From Archegozetes longisetosus (taxonomy: Eukaryota > Arthropoda > Arachnida > Sarcoptiformes > Trhypochthoniidae), in contig JAEMBT020000006.1 of NCBI GenBank assembly GCA_018873245.2, positions 9,259,855-9,323,854 of the forward strand: a stretch of 64,000 bases of DNA. Reading direction: 5' to 3'. A program made the position numbers and the translations under genes. How positions within the stretch are numbered: position 1 is the stretch's first letter; every line of letters begins with the position of its first letter. The notes beneath the pieces were generated by a model. The model made no database searches and was not told where the DNA came from. It saw only the letters and a program-made list of their open reading frames with translations. This document shows, piece after piece, positions 45,408 through 57,536 of this stretch.

Positions 45408-48400
45408 ATGTCGAACAACTATAAAGTGCCGCATTTCTGTTGTCACGTCTTTGCAAACAATGGCTTACATAACAATAGTTTTGATGCGAGTCAGAGCGAG
45501 TACTTTAGACAAAATCAGTTGAAATGGTATTTTTATTAATATTTACCTTTTATATCAGATGACTGTCTCATTTATTACTAATTTTTGTCGCAATTTCAGG
45601 CTTTTGGAGAAAAATAATAATTATTGCAATTATTGGAGTGATTGTCAAACGATTTGTTTGTTTGAGACTAACTTTCAAATAGATTACAATTATTTGACAC
45701 CAAAGCAAATATCAGTTTTATTCACTTTTGTCAAGTATGTCATTCTTCGCTTTTTGGATATCTTTTATTTACAAGTCTATGAAATTAATTCAGTGCTTCA
45801 ACCAGAGTATAAAATGTTAATGAAATGCGAATCAGAGCTATACTTAAAGATTATTATTTTGATAAATAAGTCATAGGTTTTAGGTGAGAATAGTTATAAA
45901 TCACGCTCACATTTAAGTTGTTTTAAAATTAAGTACAACTGAATATGATATGACTTTAGCTGTGATCCGCATTAATGTTTGACTGAATTGTGAACAAAGC
46001 ACTTTTTGAATCTAATGATTGTGACTAAAGCTGTGTTGGTAGTCGGATTCGAACCAAAACTAGATTCAGATTTGGTCGACTTTCTATTCGAGAGTAGGAC
46101 TAAAAAGTGATGAAATTAGAAAAGTAAAATAGTGTCTTTTCAAGTCAATTTCCAAAAGTAAACCTAGTTTTGCGTTGGTCCCAAATTTACCTGTAGGATA
46201 GGATTGAAAAAGTGAACCCAATGGAGTTGGTCACTTGGCTTTTCTCAATCATTTTCGAGAACAAAATTCAAACAGGGACTAAATCGAGAAAAGTAGATCA
46301 TTTCACTTGAGCCAACATAGTTTTAATTACAGGGCAATCATTTATTTAACTTATTTCAAATTATTACATTTGATATATTGATCTCATAATTGATTTTACG
46401 AATAGAATTTAATTTAATTTTCAGAAAATACATAAACGAATTAAGAAGTGCTGCAATCAATAGAAGTGATTGTCACAGAAATGTATATAACTTTGACTAT
46501 TCTACGCTTCGAGACAAAATTTGCACATTTCTGGCTCTTTTGAAGCGGCGATTGTATGAAATTAACATAAATTGCAGTTCAAATGAGATTAAGGACCAAC
46601 TAATGACTTCTTGTGTAATGAGAGAAATGAAATCATTGCTGTTATTCGTTGGGCGTCTTTCACAACTTAAGCCTCAATTAGTGAGTCTGTCACTTAGTTA
46701 CGGGCCAGAAACTGGAATCTATAACTATTTTCATTGTCATCTTGATATTTGGTGGACATCTATAGAACTAACCTTTATAGTGACTCAAAATAGTACATTG
46801 AATCTAAGTGATTTTACTTTAGTTAAAGAAGAAATTCTCCATCATTTGTGTTCCCAGGTTATTAATTTGGTTCTATATGATTTGATCGCTCTATCCGTCA
46901 ATCGTTTCAACGATACTGAAAACATTTACCAGTATTTGTCATTATCTCCTTTCATGTGTTCGTGTGTCAAGGAAATGTTTATTATGATTAAACATCTAAT
47001 CAGTGCCATCAATAGCGATAGCTCCAATAATAAGTTTTGGGAACAAATTTTTTCCACTTTGAATTTATTCACGAATCCTGATCCAACAAATTCTGTGTCA
47101 ATAAATGACTTTAAAAGATATCATTAGCAAACTTTGCCATTAAAAGGTCCTCTCTTCACTTCATATGGTTTACAACAAGTATTGCGACTGTTTTCACATA
47201 TGACATAAATGGGCAATTTGACGAACGATTAGATGCAGGATTGATGCCACCAGTTCTTTTGAAATTCATAACACAAATCTTGAAAGAAAACGAAGTCTCA
47301 ATTAATGAACAAGAACTTTCCTGTATTATTATGTTGTGCTTGAAAACAAGCAAATATTGGAAACCCAACAGTGATTTACTTCTACCCTTCACTGAATTTT
47401 TTCTCAAAAAGTTAAATAATAGATTTATTGTTTCCAATTCTATTGAAGAGCATATAATTATTCCTGAATCAAGTGCCAAATGGATTGAAATAATCGAGTA
47501 CATTTCATCACTTAGTGGGAATCCTTATCGTAAAGAAAATAGTTTTAAACTATATTTATCTTTAGTTAGCTCACAATTGGCACGTATTTTTGAATATTGT
47601 GAACCAAAAAGTAGAGCTTTCAATTGGAATAAGTTTAAGGGAAAAGTTATTGTAAACCTTCAACCGAAAAAGTTAGAAAAGATTAACGAAACTGGAGTTA
47701 TTAACTTGTTTTCATTTTATCTCATTCTTATAAACTCGAGTCCAGACATTTGGAATGAAATGATTGATAAAATTCTTGATATGATTAATGAACTTTTGAA
47801 GCAGAGCAACACAAACAATTTAGAGTTGATTCTCAAATTTACGTTTGCAGCTTTAAGAATGAAACACAATTCTATAAGTGATACAAAACTTATTTGTTTT
47901 ATTGTCAAACAGTTCAACACTTTATGTGACGAACGCATTAGAAATTGTCGTTCAGAAATATTTGCCAAAAGCTTCGCTAATATAATCAAAAGCTATTTCA
48001 ATGAACTGGAATCCATTATTAGATTGAATCAAATGTCAAAATTGCCATTCGATAAACTTTTGAATTTCAATTTTTCTCAATTTTCATGCAACCGAATACA
48101 AGCTAACGAAAAATCAATTGTGATTAACTTTGTTAATTACTTATTGACTCATATGAACAAAACAATGGAGTCTCGAAGTCATCAAACAGAAGCATATTTT
48201 CTTGTTATAAAAGCCTGCTTCGAAATTATATTACCGTTTGTTAAAAAGGAAATAACTTCTAAAAGTTATAGTAAGACTTTAGCCGAAATCGCATTCAGTT
48301 TCACACTATTAACCAATTCAATGTAAGTTCTCCCATATTTTTCAATCTTTTTCATGAAACAGATTTTAATGATTTTCTCATCGGATTCAGGTATCAAATC

Positions 48401-50025
48401 AATCAAAGTGAAGAGCTCAGGTTATTATTGAATGAGTTTTTAATGCTTTCTCGTAAGAGTGAAAATAGTGATCAAGAGTTTACTTGTCATTATCTTTCAC
48501 TTATTCTTCGAGATCAGAGAGCAATACAAAGTTTGAAAATAGATTTGTCACAAATTAAACCAACTTTGATTTCTGTTTGGTGTCAACTTTTAGTCAGTCA
48601 AGAGGACGACAACTTAATCGATTCCTTATCAATTAATTTATCCAAAATTATCAATGACTTGCAATTCAGTGGGACAGCACAACAAACTACAAAATCATTG
48701 GATATTTTCACATCATTTGTGCGAAATTTATCGGAAAATTCTTCTAAGATTGCATCCAATGATCAGAAACTACTAAAACAGACTGCTCGACAATATTTTC
48801 TTGATATGGTATTAACATCAGAATCAATGATAAATCAAGATCCTTTTTCACTTTCGATGATTAGCCGAATATATGAATTGATGTCGCATTTAGTTTTGAT
48901 AGCTTCTCAACTACTTTGGGTTTCTGGAGACGTTGAATGTTTATTGGCTAAAATTGCCTCATCTATTATAGTGCCAACACGTTTGCGTAATTCTTCAAGA
49001 AAACACGAATTGATTCCCATATTTCATAAGGCATTTCCATTGGTAATGTTTGAAATTCTATTCAAAATCATTTTAACATTACTATTACTTTTTCACGTCA
49101 AAAGATACCAATACCATAATGACAGAAGTTAAATTACTAAATATGAATTAAAGAATTTTATCAGTTTTTTGAAGGTCTTTGTAATATTCCTTACCATCAG
49201 TTTATTGAACGACATATGCGTGATATGGGTTACTTCTATTTGTCTCTATTCATAGACCGTCAAAAGGCTTACCACTATATAAAGGCAACTCATTTTATAA
49301 TAAGTTTGTCGAGAATATTTCCGAAGTTAAATTTTGTATTCAATTATAGAGCAGTTTTGTGAAGCAAAATATCTACAAACATTGGTGTAAAGTCTTGTTG
49401 CAAAGCAAAGTCATTTTGGCAATTCTTTCGGGAAAAACGGATCTGAAAATGATTTGCGATTTGATTAGATTCCTCAACGATTTCTGTAATTATGAACTTT
49501 CTAATGATGACAACTTGTTTGAAATAATCGAAGCTGTTCTGAATAAAATGATTTTAACGACTGACGTCAAATTACAAGAAATTTATAAAGAATTTATAAG
49601 AGCTAGAATAAAAAATGTTACCAATTTTGAGCAGCAGAATCACAAGTAAGCGTTTATGCATACATTTGATAAAAGTCAAATGTTGAAAGATGAATGTTAA
49701 TCTAAAATATTCTGTTAGAGTTCTGGTGGATCGCGTCTTCAGCAGCTTTATTGAGAAACATTTGCCAAATCGATCATTAGTCACGAGGCTCTTTCACATA
49801 TTGAAATTTCTTTCCGAATGTTGTCCACAAATGCTTCACGACTTGATCGGAGAGATCACGAGAAATATCGAATCGATCGAAGACAATAAAGGCCTCGGAA
49901 ATGATTTGATTCTAAGGTTTGTCACGAAATAAATTTGTCTCAAGAACTATATCTGAAAATACTTTTACTTTGAATTGTTTAGGAAGGCACTGATCAATTT
50001 TGCGAATGGAATAGTCATCGAATAA
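45408..50025 (+). CDS. MMS22L: MMS22-like DNA repair protein
   Basis: Partner of TONSL in homologous-recombination repair at stalled replication forks. My nine exons (45408-45526, 45600-45869, 46425-47096, 47147-48322, 48391-49042, 49165-49284, 49350-49645, 49719-49916, 49983-50025) give about 1181 residues; the human protein has about 1240. Family landmarks in order: YKVPHFCCHVF near the N-terminus, EMKSLLLFVGRLSQL, HLDIWWTSIEL, LYDLIALSVNRF, CVKEMFIMIKHLI, LHFIWFTTSIATVFTYDING and a C-terminal NKGLGNDLILRKALINF. One intron (49285-49349, 65 nt) has a GC-AG boundary. Intron 3 is only 50 nt, and intron 2 (555 nt) uses a weak GTCATA donor. The AATAAA signal overlaps the stop codon. Its last two exons recur as fragments in units A and D. 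Confidence 0.9.
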
Positions 50026-50303
50026 ATGGAGATTTCATTAAGTTTAATATAATGTTTAACTCATTTTATTCGCGCTGAAATTTTCAAACGTATACATATA
50101 TTCTAATGATATGCGTCAACAAATGTAATCTTTTAGTCAAATCAATTGTATTATAATGTATACTACTCTTTAAGTCATGAAAACTACGTTAAATAAATTA
50201 ATAATATTTAGAATAATTTTCAGAAAATGAATTAATTGAAATTGTGTTTGAATGAAACTAATACTGATTTAATGCTAAGAATATAATTACTGCCACACCT
50301 CTA
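50026..50303. repeat. shortened spacer of unit C
   Basis: Matches the first part of the unit D spacer (from 53500), then jumps near 50278 straight to the DUF4419 promoter. This removes about 1.8 kb that units A and D have. Contains a single arm of the palindrome at about 50145-50178. Confidence 0.7.
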
Positions 50304-50337
50304 TATAAAAAACGCATATTACTGCCTAAATCTCAGT
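50304..50337 (+). promoter_or_regulatory. core promoter of DUF4419 copy C
   Basis: TATAAAA at 50304 and TCAGT with A at 50335, 31 bp apart. Confidence 0.6.
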
Positions 50338-50484
50338 GTTTCTCGTGTTCCATTCCTGAATAAACTTGGGTATACTATATATCGTTAAATTTATAATATA
50401 GGTAGGTTTGTATGGGTCGGTGTTTAAAATATAAGTACAATTTTGTTGATAAAACTGAAAAGATTTTGTTTTTTCACAGCAAAC

Positions 50485-51525
50485 ATGGGAAGCATTGTAG
50501 AGATGACATCGTCATCGATAACTTTCAAAACCTCTAATAAAGATCCTGAGAAAGTAGAAACTCGAAAAATGAAACAAAAACACGTGGCACAATGTCTAAG
50601 TCAATACAAAGAAAACAAGTGCACAAGAATCTTGCAAGGTACCGATTTCAAAGGCGCTATTCCTGACTCTAACGGATTCGTAAATACGGTTGCTAAGAGC
50701 TACAACTATCATCACAATTTAGTAATCCGTCCCGACGACATTTGGACAGCAATTATTGTCCAATTTTCGTTTTACGTAAATGCAAATGCCGAACAGTTCC
50801 GAAACAAATTCGTTAATTTTGAAGGGAAAAAACATTTGCAAATCTGTGTTGGCGGTTGTTTAACCTCAGCTCCATATGATCTTTGTGTGAATCTCATGTC
50901 AGAAGAAATTCATAAGAATCTCATAGACGATGAAATAAAGAATTGGATTCTACCAAAATTTAGCACAACGACTCAGGACGACTACATAACTAATGGAGTG
51001 GTTTTTATGGCCACAATGAAGAAGTACTTTACCTACGAATTCGCTATACGTTGTGGAATTCCCAGTGTGACACTTTATGGAACTGTAGAAGACTGGCAAA
51101 ATCTCCGTAATCGGTTGAAAAAGCTCAACGACTACAAATTAAAAAAATGGGTCAATCTGTTGGAGCCTATAGCGGACCAATTTATTCGGGCCAGATCTGG
51201 AGATATAGACATGGATTTCTGGCAGAAGATCTGTCATTATTCGGGTGGAGGTTCTGGACCCACATACATCAGTGGTTGGATATCTGCATTTTGCGTTTTT
51301 AATAAAGAAGGAAAATGGCAGGGGGATGTACCTATATTCAAGACTTGGCCAAAAATTGATACGAAAGACATCCCCGTTGGAGTTGTGGAGGTCGATGTTC
51401 TTATTAACGACAATGGAACCGAATACAATTCAGTAATGTTTGCCGGACATAGGGGAAAAGCCGTATTAGAGGATGGCTGTACTTTGCAACCTAAATCTGG
51501 ATGGGTTATTGCATTGAAGCCATAA
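50485..51525 (+). CDS. DUF4419 protein, copy C (founder locus)
   Basis: Intact 346-residue member with all family segments (HHNLVIRPDDIWTAI, GIPSVTLYGTVEDWQNL, FWQKICHYSGGGSGP). It starts at MGSIVEMTSSS after a 78-nt 5'UTR intron (50402-50479). It differs from A mainly at KKHLQICVGGC, TYEFAIRCGIP and VPIFKTWPKIDTKD. It lies 460 bp downstream of the complete MMS22L gene on the same strand. The other units carry MMS22L tail fragments, so this is the position from which the duplications started. Family function is unknown; no membrane or secretion signal is visible. Confidence 0.85.
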   Translation: MGSIVEMTSSSITFKTSNKDPEKVETRKMKQKHVAQCLSQYKENKCTRILQGTDFKGAIPDSNGFVNTVAKSYNYHHNLVIRPDDIWTAIIVQFSFYVNANAEQFRNKFVNFEGKKHLQICVGGCLTSAPYDLCVNLMSEEIHKNLIDDEIKNWILPKFSTTTQDDYITNGVVFMATMKKYFTYEFAIRCGIPSVTLYGTVEDWQNLRNRLKKLNDYKLKKWVNLLEPIADQFIRARSGDIDMDFWQKICHYSGGGSGPTYISGWISAFCVFNKEGKWQGDVPIFKTWPKIDTKDIPVGVVEVDVLINDNGTEYNSVMFAGHRGKAVLEDGCTLQPKSGWVIALKP

Positions 51526-52650
51526 AATAATTTATAAAAGTATATTTTAAGCTTAATATAGATGTTTAACAACATTTTAAAATGTTTTAATAAGTTAAAT
51601 TTGTTTTCTTTGGAATAATAAGTATTGAAAATTTTTCTTATATCAAAATGATTGATATTGGAGATCAAAGCATACTAAAAAGAAATCAAGTCTTAATGAG
51701 CTCTTTTTTTCGAAATATAAATTTTCAAAAATACCAATTTTTAGCATTACAGAAATAAGAAATTTTTGTGATTTTTAAACATTACTCTGAACAACATTTG
51801 AAAACTAAGAAACACCTAATACTTACAAATTGACAACTAATTTCTTATATTTCGTCTTTTCGTGATTTATAAATGTTGCGTTCATTTCAAGACTTATGCT
51901 TTTCTTTGTTTTCGATTATTTTGTTCGTAAATTCATGATTGTTTGGCCTTTTTTGTAGTGCGTTCAATGGGCGCATATACTACTGGTCAGAATATTTTTA
52001 ATGAGTTGTGGTTCCCCTACTTTTATTACTGACTTATTGGCGTAATATAATGTGCAAAGAAAGGTGTAATTTACTATTGAAATAACCGACGAAAACTTGA
52101 GGAACTAGAATACCCTTAACTATGATCAATATGTTAAATGTATTTACCATATATTGTGCCAAATTTTTGAAACGATTCCAGTTCTAGTTGTGGTTAGTCT
52201 TGAAGTAGTATATATAGAATAGTTCCAAATCCTATGTAAGGTTTTAGATCATTTAGACTCTAGTTATCCAATAATTATGATTTCTAGTTAAATACATGTG
52301 TTATGAATAATAGAAAACTATATATAAATAATAATAAAATATTCGTAAAATAGCACTGTCTGTTTGTATGTCTGTCTGTATGTCTGTCTCGTTAACTTTA
52401 ACCTACTAATAAACTGAACTTAAATTGACAAAATTGATACCATAAAATAGCCAATTAATTAAGAATATTAAATCCATTGTAACTGATTTTAAAAACAGGA
52501 TATAATTTAAGATTAATTTTTTGCTTAAGCATCAATTTATATATTTATTTTTTTTTAACGAAGCCCTTATATTTTGGTTAAAAATCAGTAAATTGTTTTT
52601 AACATAAAATATGTAAGAGATCGATAATCAACAAAAAATTTCAAGAAGTG
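51526..52650. repeat. 3' spacer of unit C
   Basis: Non-coding, inverse match to the spacers of units A and B. It lacks the hAT insertion (site near 52210) and the hexamer insertion (site near 52515). Confidence 0.7.
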
Positions 52651-52819
52651 TTTTGTGTATTAATTTCAGGCACATATTTTTGCACATTTTTCTGTCTTAA
52701 AAAGCATCCTAGAATTGCCTCTCTATTTGTATCAATAATTTGATGCTAAAATTTGAATCACTAATGAGAAAACATCAATTATAATCATATGATTTCACTT
52801 CTTGGAATGAATGACAGAT

Positions 52820-52999
52820 TCAAATAATAGAACCACTAATTGAACAATCACAGTTCTTCTATCTTAATACAAGAAATAGCATTCAAGAAATTTCAATACA
52901 GATTGTATAGAATACTAAAGCCTTTTCCAGAAATGCTTTTAAGAGCTGATACTTATATTTTGTCGAAAGTCTATTCGAGCCGAGGTTTAGCGAGGCCTG
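52820..52999. mobile_element. hAT end relic, unit D
   Basis: Match to the last 180 bp of the hAT element at 23271-23880, ending GGCCTG, and the inverse of 29029-29215. Confidence 0.6.
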
Positions 53000-53207
53000 C
53001 TATGAGATCAGGAGATTATGAGATTCAATGGACTTAACGTTCAGTTTAATTAATATAAAATTATTTCAAAAGTCTCAGATATGTGAATCAATTCAAACAA
53101 CTATTTTGAATAGCTTAAAAATTTATTCATTTAATTAAATTTCTATCGATCGGATGTCTATTAAGTGAAATGTCTATATAGTGGGTTTCAATCGTTTAGG
53201 GTATAAC

Positions 53208-53499
53208 AGTCTTTAGCATTTTTATTGAGAAACATTTGCCAAATCGATCATTATTCACGAGTTTCTTACAAATATTGAAATTTCTTCCCGAATATTGCTT
53301 ACAAATTCTTCACGACTTAATCGGAGAGATCATGAGAAATATAGAATCGATCGAAGGCAATAAAGGCCTCGGAAATGATTTGATTCTAAGGTTTTTCACG
53401 AAATATAATTGTTACAAGAACTATATCTGAAAATATTTTTACTTAGAATTGTTTAGGAAGGCACTGATCAGCTTTGCGAATGGAATCGTCATCGAATAA
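53208..53499 (+). pseudogene. duplicated last two exons of MMS22L, unit D
   Basis: Reads IEKHLPNRSLFTSFLQIL through GLGNDLILR, the terminal intron, and KALISFANGIVIE with stop. Homology begins inside the penultimate exon, as in unit A, so units A and D share one breakpoint. No upstream gene part. Confidence 0.85.
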
Positions 53500-53623
53500 A
53501 TGGAGATTTCATTCAGTTTAATATGATGTTTAATTCATTTTTTTCGCTCTAAAATTTTCAAAAGTATACATAATTTCTAATGATATGCGTCAAAATATGT
53601 AATCTTTTAGTCAAATCAATAAT

Positions 53624-53690
53624 TGACTCAAAGAATAGAATACATTATAATACAATAATTGTATTATAATGTATTCTATTCTTTGAGTCA
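53624..53690. repeat. 67-nt perfect palindrome, unit D
   Basis: Same 32-nt arms as at 28331-28397, with a 3-nt centre. Confidence 0.9.
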
Positions 53691-53699
53691 CGAAAACTA

Positions 53700-55630
53700 C
53701 GTTTAATAAATTAATAATATTTATAATAATTTTCAGAAAATTAATTAATTAAAAATGTGTTTAAATGAAACTAATACTGATTTAATGCTATCCAATGAGA
53801 TGAAAATAACCTATTTAACATCTACTTATTGAATACATTTTTGTCAGATGTTTCCACATTAAATTGGATTAAAATATCAAACTATAATTACTTACTTTGT
53901 ATAGAGTCTATTCAAACTTTTCTAATTGATTATAATAGTAACTGAAAGCTATTTGTATTAGTTGTATTTAGTGGTAAGAATAGAAATATTGTAACAAATG
54001 CCACAAACATTAAAAGTCGTCGAAAATAAAATAGTTAATAGCCTTATTAATTATTGTTTTCGAGTAATGATTGACCTGCCACTTAGAGAGATGTAACCCT
54101 CGTTATCAATTACAATCTTAAACCCAAAGATGCCCACAACAGGATATCGTAATTAAAAGACATTAAATCGTCTGAGTATACAAGTTTGAATGAACGGTCG
54201 TTCAATGATCTTGATTGTTCCTTTATAGAACTTGAGCTTGTGCTAGGTTCTAGGCGCATAAGATTGGCTTAAATTAGACTCTTGGGTAATTCAATTTTGT
54301 GAGACCTTTTCTTTTCATCTAAACTATTGATCAGACTTAACTTTTTATGGTTCATTTTGATGCCTTTACGGCATAATCCATTGGATCTTTTCAAAGTCAT
54401 GTTATTTTCTGTACGACTTATTATATTATAAATCGACCGTCTTTAAGTCCTACTTCAATAAAGTGCATAACAGTTTTTCTTTGTCTATATTTCTCATAAA
54501 GGACAGCCCACGTTGAGCAATTGTGTTTGGACAAACACTTTAGACCTAATAATTCGATGGCAAATATATAGAAATATCTTAGACTGTAATACTAAAATTT
54601 TGCAGAAAATAAATTTTGGTTCATTTTTAAATCAATCAGAATATTTATTTGTGTTTATGCTATTTTTTCTATTGATATGTGGTTTTACAATCCAAAAACA
54701 AAAATCACTCATAAATATGTCTATAACTAAACAGTTTTCTTTTGAGATTTCGTTTCAGAATAACTAAGACTAGGGAGAGACAGTTTTGGCAAAGTTGTAA
54801 CGGAATGAAGTTATGAATAAAATTAGGATAACGTAAATAGATATTTGAAATGATTATCTTTTTGAAAATGTTTCTATTGACACTTGAATCAAAATTTAGA
54901 TTCATTATTAAATCAACCACAATATTTATTTGTCTAAATGCTATTTTATTTATTGATATGTGATTTTTCAATCCAAAAAGAAAAACCACTCGTAAATATG
55001 TCTATAACTAAAATTGAATTTCTAAACATAATGAGCTGAAGGCAATTTTTTTAATTAAATTCCGCGAAGATTATAAAATATCATAGCTGTCAATAATGGG
55101 CACATTAAACATTAACTTATATTTTTTAAGATATATATTATGAGTTTTTGTAACTGTTTTTATAAATTCATATGTATTAAAGTTTATTCAGTTATAATTG
55201 ATATTAAACTTTATAACTAACAAAGTTTGAAGAATTAAAACTCATAAAATATTATCAAATAGAAAGAGTAAACAAAGAGCACACTATTAATTGGTTAAAT
55301 TGTACGAATTGAGCAAAAATCACAAATGACCTTCATTTGAAATGTAAATAACTGGCGGTGACGCAACATTTATGTAATGCATTCCTTCTAACGCATAGCA
55401 TTTGTTTTTAAACGTATATTTAGCGATTTTTGTGTTGCACAGCAAAGTTAAAATAGGAAACCATAACTCCGCTCAATAATTGACATGCTCTAAAATATAT
55501 ATCTATTTACTTGAAAGTTACGTACATATATCGTAATATTTTGTCACCTTATCTATTATACTAGTAATAGAAAATCATTAAATTGACTCAAAACTCATAA
55601 GATAGGATATAATTACTGCCACACCTCTAT
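53700..55630. repeat. upstream spacer of unit D
   Basis: Non-coding, inverse match to 25794-28320. It includes a local direct duplication of about 100 bp (54620-54725 and 54890-55010). The GGTATTC element present in unit A is absent here. Confidence 0.7.
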
Positions 55631-55631
55631 A

Positions 55632-55663
55632 TATAAAACGCATATTACTGCCTAAATCTCAGT
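55632..55663 (+). promoter_or_regulatory. core promoter of DUF4419 copy D
   Basis: TATAAAA at 55632 and TCAGT with A at 55661, 29 bp apart. Confidence 0.6.
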
Positions 55664-55813
55664 GCTTCTCGTGTTCTATTCCTAAATAAACTTGGGTATA
55701 CTATACATCGTTAAATTAATAATATAGGTATGTTTGTATGGGTCGGTGTTGTTTAAAATATAAGCACAATTTTGTTGAAAAAACTGAAAAAATTTTGTTT
55801 TTTCACAGCAAAC

Positions 55814-56950
55814 ATGGGAAGCATTATGGGGAAGAAATCGTCATCGATAAATTTCAAAACCTCTAATAAAATAACTTTCGAAACCTCTAATAAAATAAAT
55901 TTCGAAACCTTTAATAAAATAACTTTCGAAACCTCTAATAAAATAACTTTCAAAACCTCTAATAAAGATCCTGAGAAAGTTGATACTCGAAGAATGAAAG
56001 AAAAACATGTGGTACAATATCTAAGGCAATACGAAGAAAACAAGTGCACAAGAATTGTGCAAGGTACCGATTTCGAAAGCGCTATTCCTGACTCTAATGG
56101 ATTCGTAAACACGGTTGTTGACAGCTACAACTGTCATCACAATTTAGTAATCCGTCCCGACGACATTTGGACAGCAATTATTGTCCAATTTTCATTTTAC
56201 ATAAATGCAAATGCCGAACAGTTCCGAAACAAATTCGTCAATTTTGAAGGGAAAAAAGATTTGGAAATCTGCCTTAACGGTGGTTTAACCTCAGCTCCAT
56301 ATGATCTTTTTGTGAATCTCATGTCAGAAGAAATTCATAAGAATCTCGTAGATGAAGAAATAAAGAATTGGATTCTACCAAAATTTAGCACAACGACTCA
56401 GGACGACTACATAACTAATGGAGTGGTTTTTATGGCCAAAATGAAAAAGTACTTTAACTACAAATTCTTTATACTTTGTGGAATTCCCAGTGTGACACTT
56501 CATGGAACTGTAGAAGACTGGCAAAATCTCCGTAATCGGTTGAAAAAGCTCAACGAATACAAATTAGAAAAATGGGTCAATCTGTTAGAGCCTATAGCAG
56601 ACCAATTTATTCGGGCCAGATCTGGAGATATAGACATGGATTTCTGGCAGAAGATCTGTCATTATTTGGGTCAAGGCTCTGGACCCAGATACATCAGTGG
56701 TTGGATATCTGCATTTTGCGTTTTTAATGGAGAGGGAAAATGGCAGGGTGATGTACCTGAGGACAAGACTTGGCCAAAAATTGATACGAATGACATTCCT
56801 GTTGGAGTTGTGGAGGTCGATGTTCTTATTAACGACAATGGAACCAAATATAATTCAGTAATGTTTGCCGGACATATGGGAAAAGCCGTATTAGAGGATG
56901 GCTGTACTTTGCAACCTAAATCTGGATGGGTTATTGCATTGAAGCCATAA
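55814..56950 (+). CDS. DUF4419 protein, copy D, with N-terminal repeat expansion
   Basis: Intact 378-residue paralogue starting MGSIMGKKSSS after an 81-nt 5'UTR intron (55728-55808). All conserved family segments are present. It differs from the other copies by about 32 extra residues near the N-terminus: an octapeptide unit ITFETSNK (24 bp) is repeated in place of the single ITFKTSNK of A to C, at about 55845-55966. The glycine-rich motif reads CHYLGQGSGP instead of CHYSGGGSGP. The reading frame is kept, which argues the protein is still made. Function unknown. Confidence 0.85.
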   Translation: MGSIMGKKSSSINFKTSNKITFETSNKINFETFNKITFETSNKITFKTSNKDPEKVDTRRMKEKHVVQYLRQYEENKCTRIVQGTDFESAIPDSNGFVNTVVDSYNCHHNLVIRPDDIWTAIIVQFSFYINANAEQFRNKFVNFEGKKDLEICLNGGLTSAPYDLFVNLMSEEIHKNLVDEEIKNWILPKFSTTTQDDYITNGVVFMAKMKKYFNYKFFILCGIPSVTLHGTVEDWQNLRNRLKKLNEYKLEKWVNLLEPIADQFIRARSGDIDMDFWQKICHYLGQGSGPRYISGWISAFCVFNGEGKWQGDVPEDKTWPKIDTNDIPVGVVEVDVLINDNGTKYNSVMFAGHMGKAVLEDGCTLQPKSGWVIALKP

Positions 56951-57536
56951 AATAATTTATAAAAGTATATTTCAGGCTTTAAATAGATGTTTAACAACAT
57001 TTATAATGTTTTAATAAGTTAACATTGTATTCTAAGTAATAATAAGAAGTATTGAAAATTTCTCTTATATCATAATGTCGGATATTGGAGATCAAATCAT
57101 ACTAAAAGAAATCAAGTCTTAATGAGCTGCCGTTTTCGAGATATGAATTTTCAAAAATACCAATTTTTATCATTACAGAAACAAGAATTTTTTGTGAATT
57201 TTTAACATTACTTTGAGCAACATTTGAAAACCAAGAAACACCTAATACTTACAAATTGACAACTAATTTCTTATATTTCGTCTTTTCGTGATTTATAAAT
57301 GTTGTGTTCATTTCAAGACTTATGCTTTTCTTTATTTTCGATTATTTTGTTCGTAAATTCATGATTGTTTGGCCTTTTTTGTAGTGCGTTCAATGGGCGT
57401 ATATACTACTGGTCAGAATGTTTTTAATGAGTTGTGGTTCCCCTACTTTTATTACTGTCTAATTGGCGTAATATTATATGAAAAGGAAGGTCTAATTTAC
57501 TATTAAAATCACCGACGAAAGCTTGAGGAACTAGGG

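Noticed and set aside
45559-45876. 105-codon frame as its own gene with start at 45559
   Set aside because: Its beginning is intron 1 of MMS22L; the rest is MMS22L exon 2.
53236-53430. 64-residue protein gene in unit D (and its twin at 28591)
   Set aside because: It is the penultimate MMS22L exon read through into the terminal intron, not a gene.
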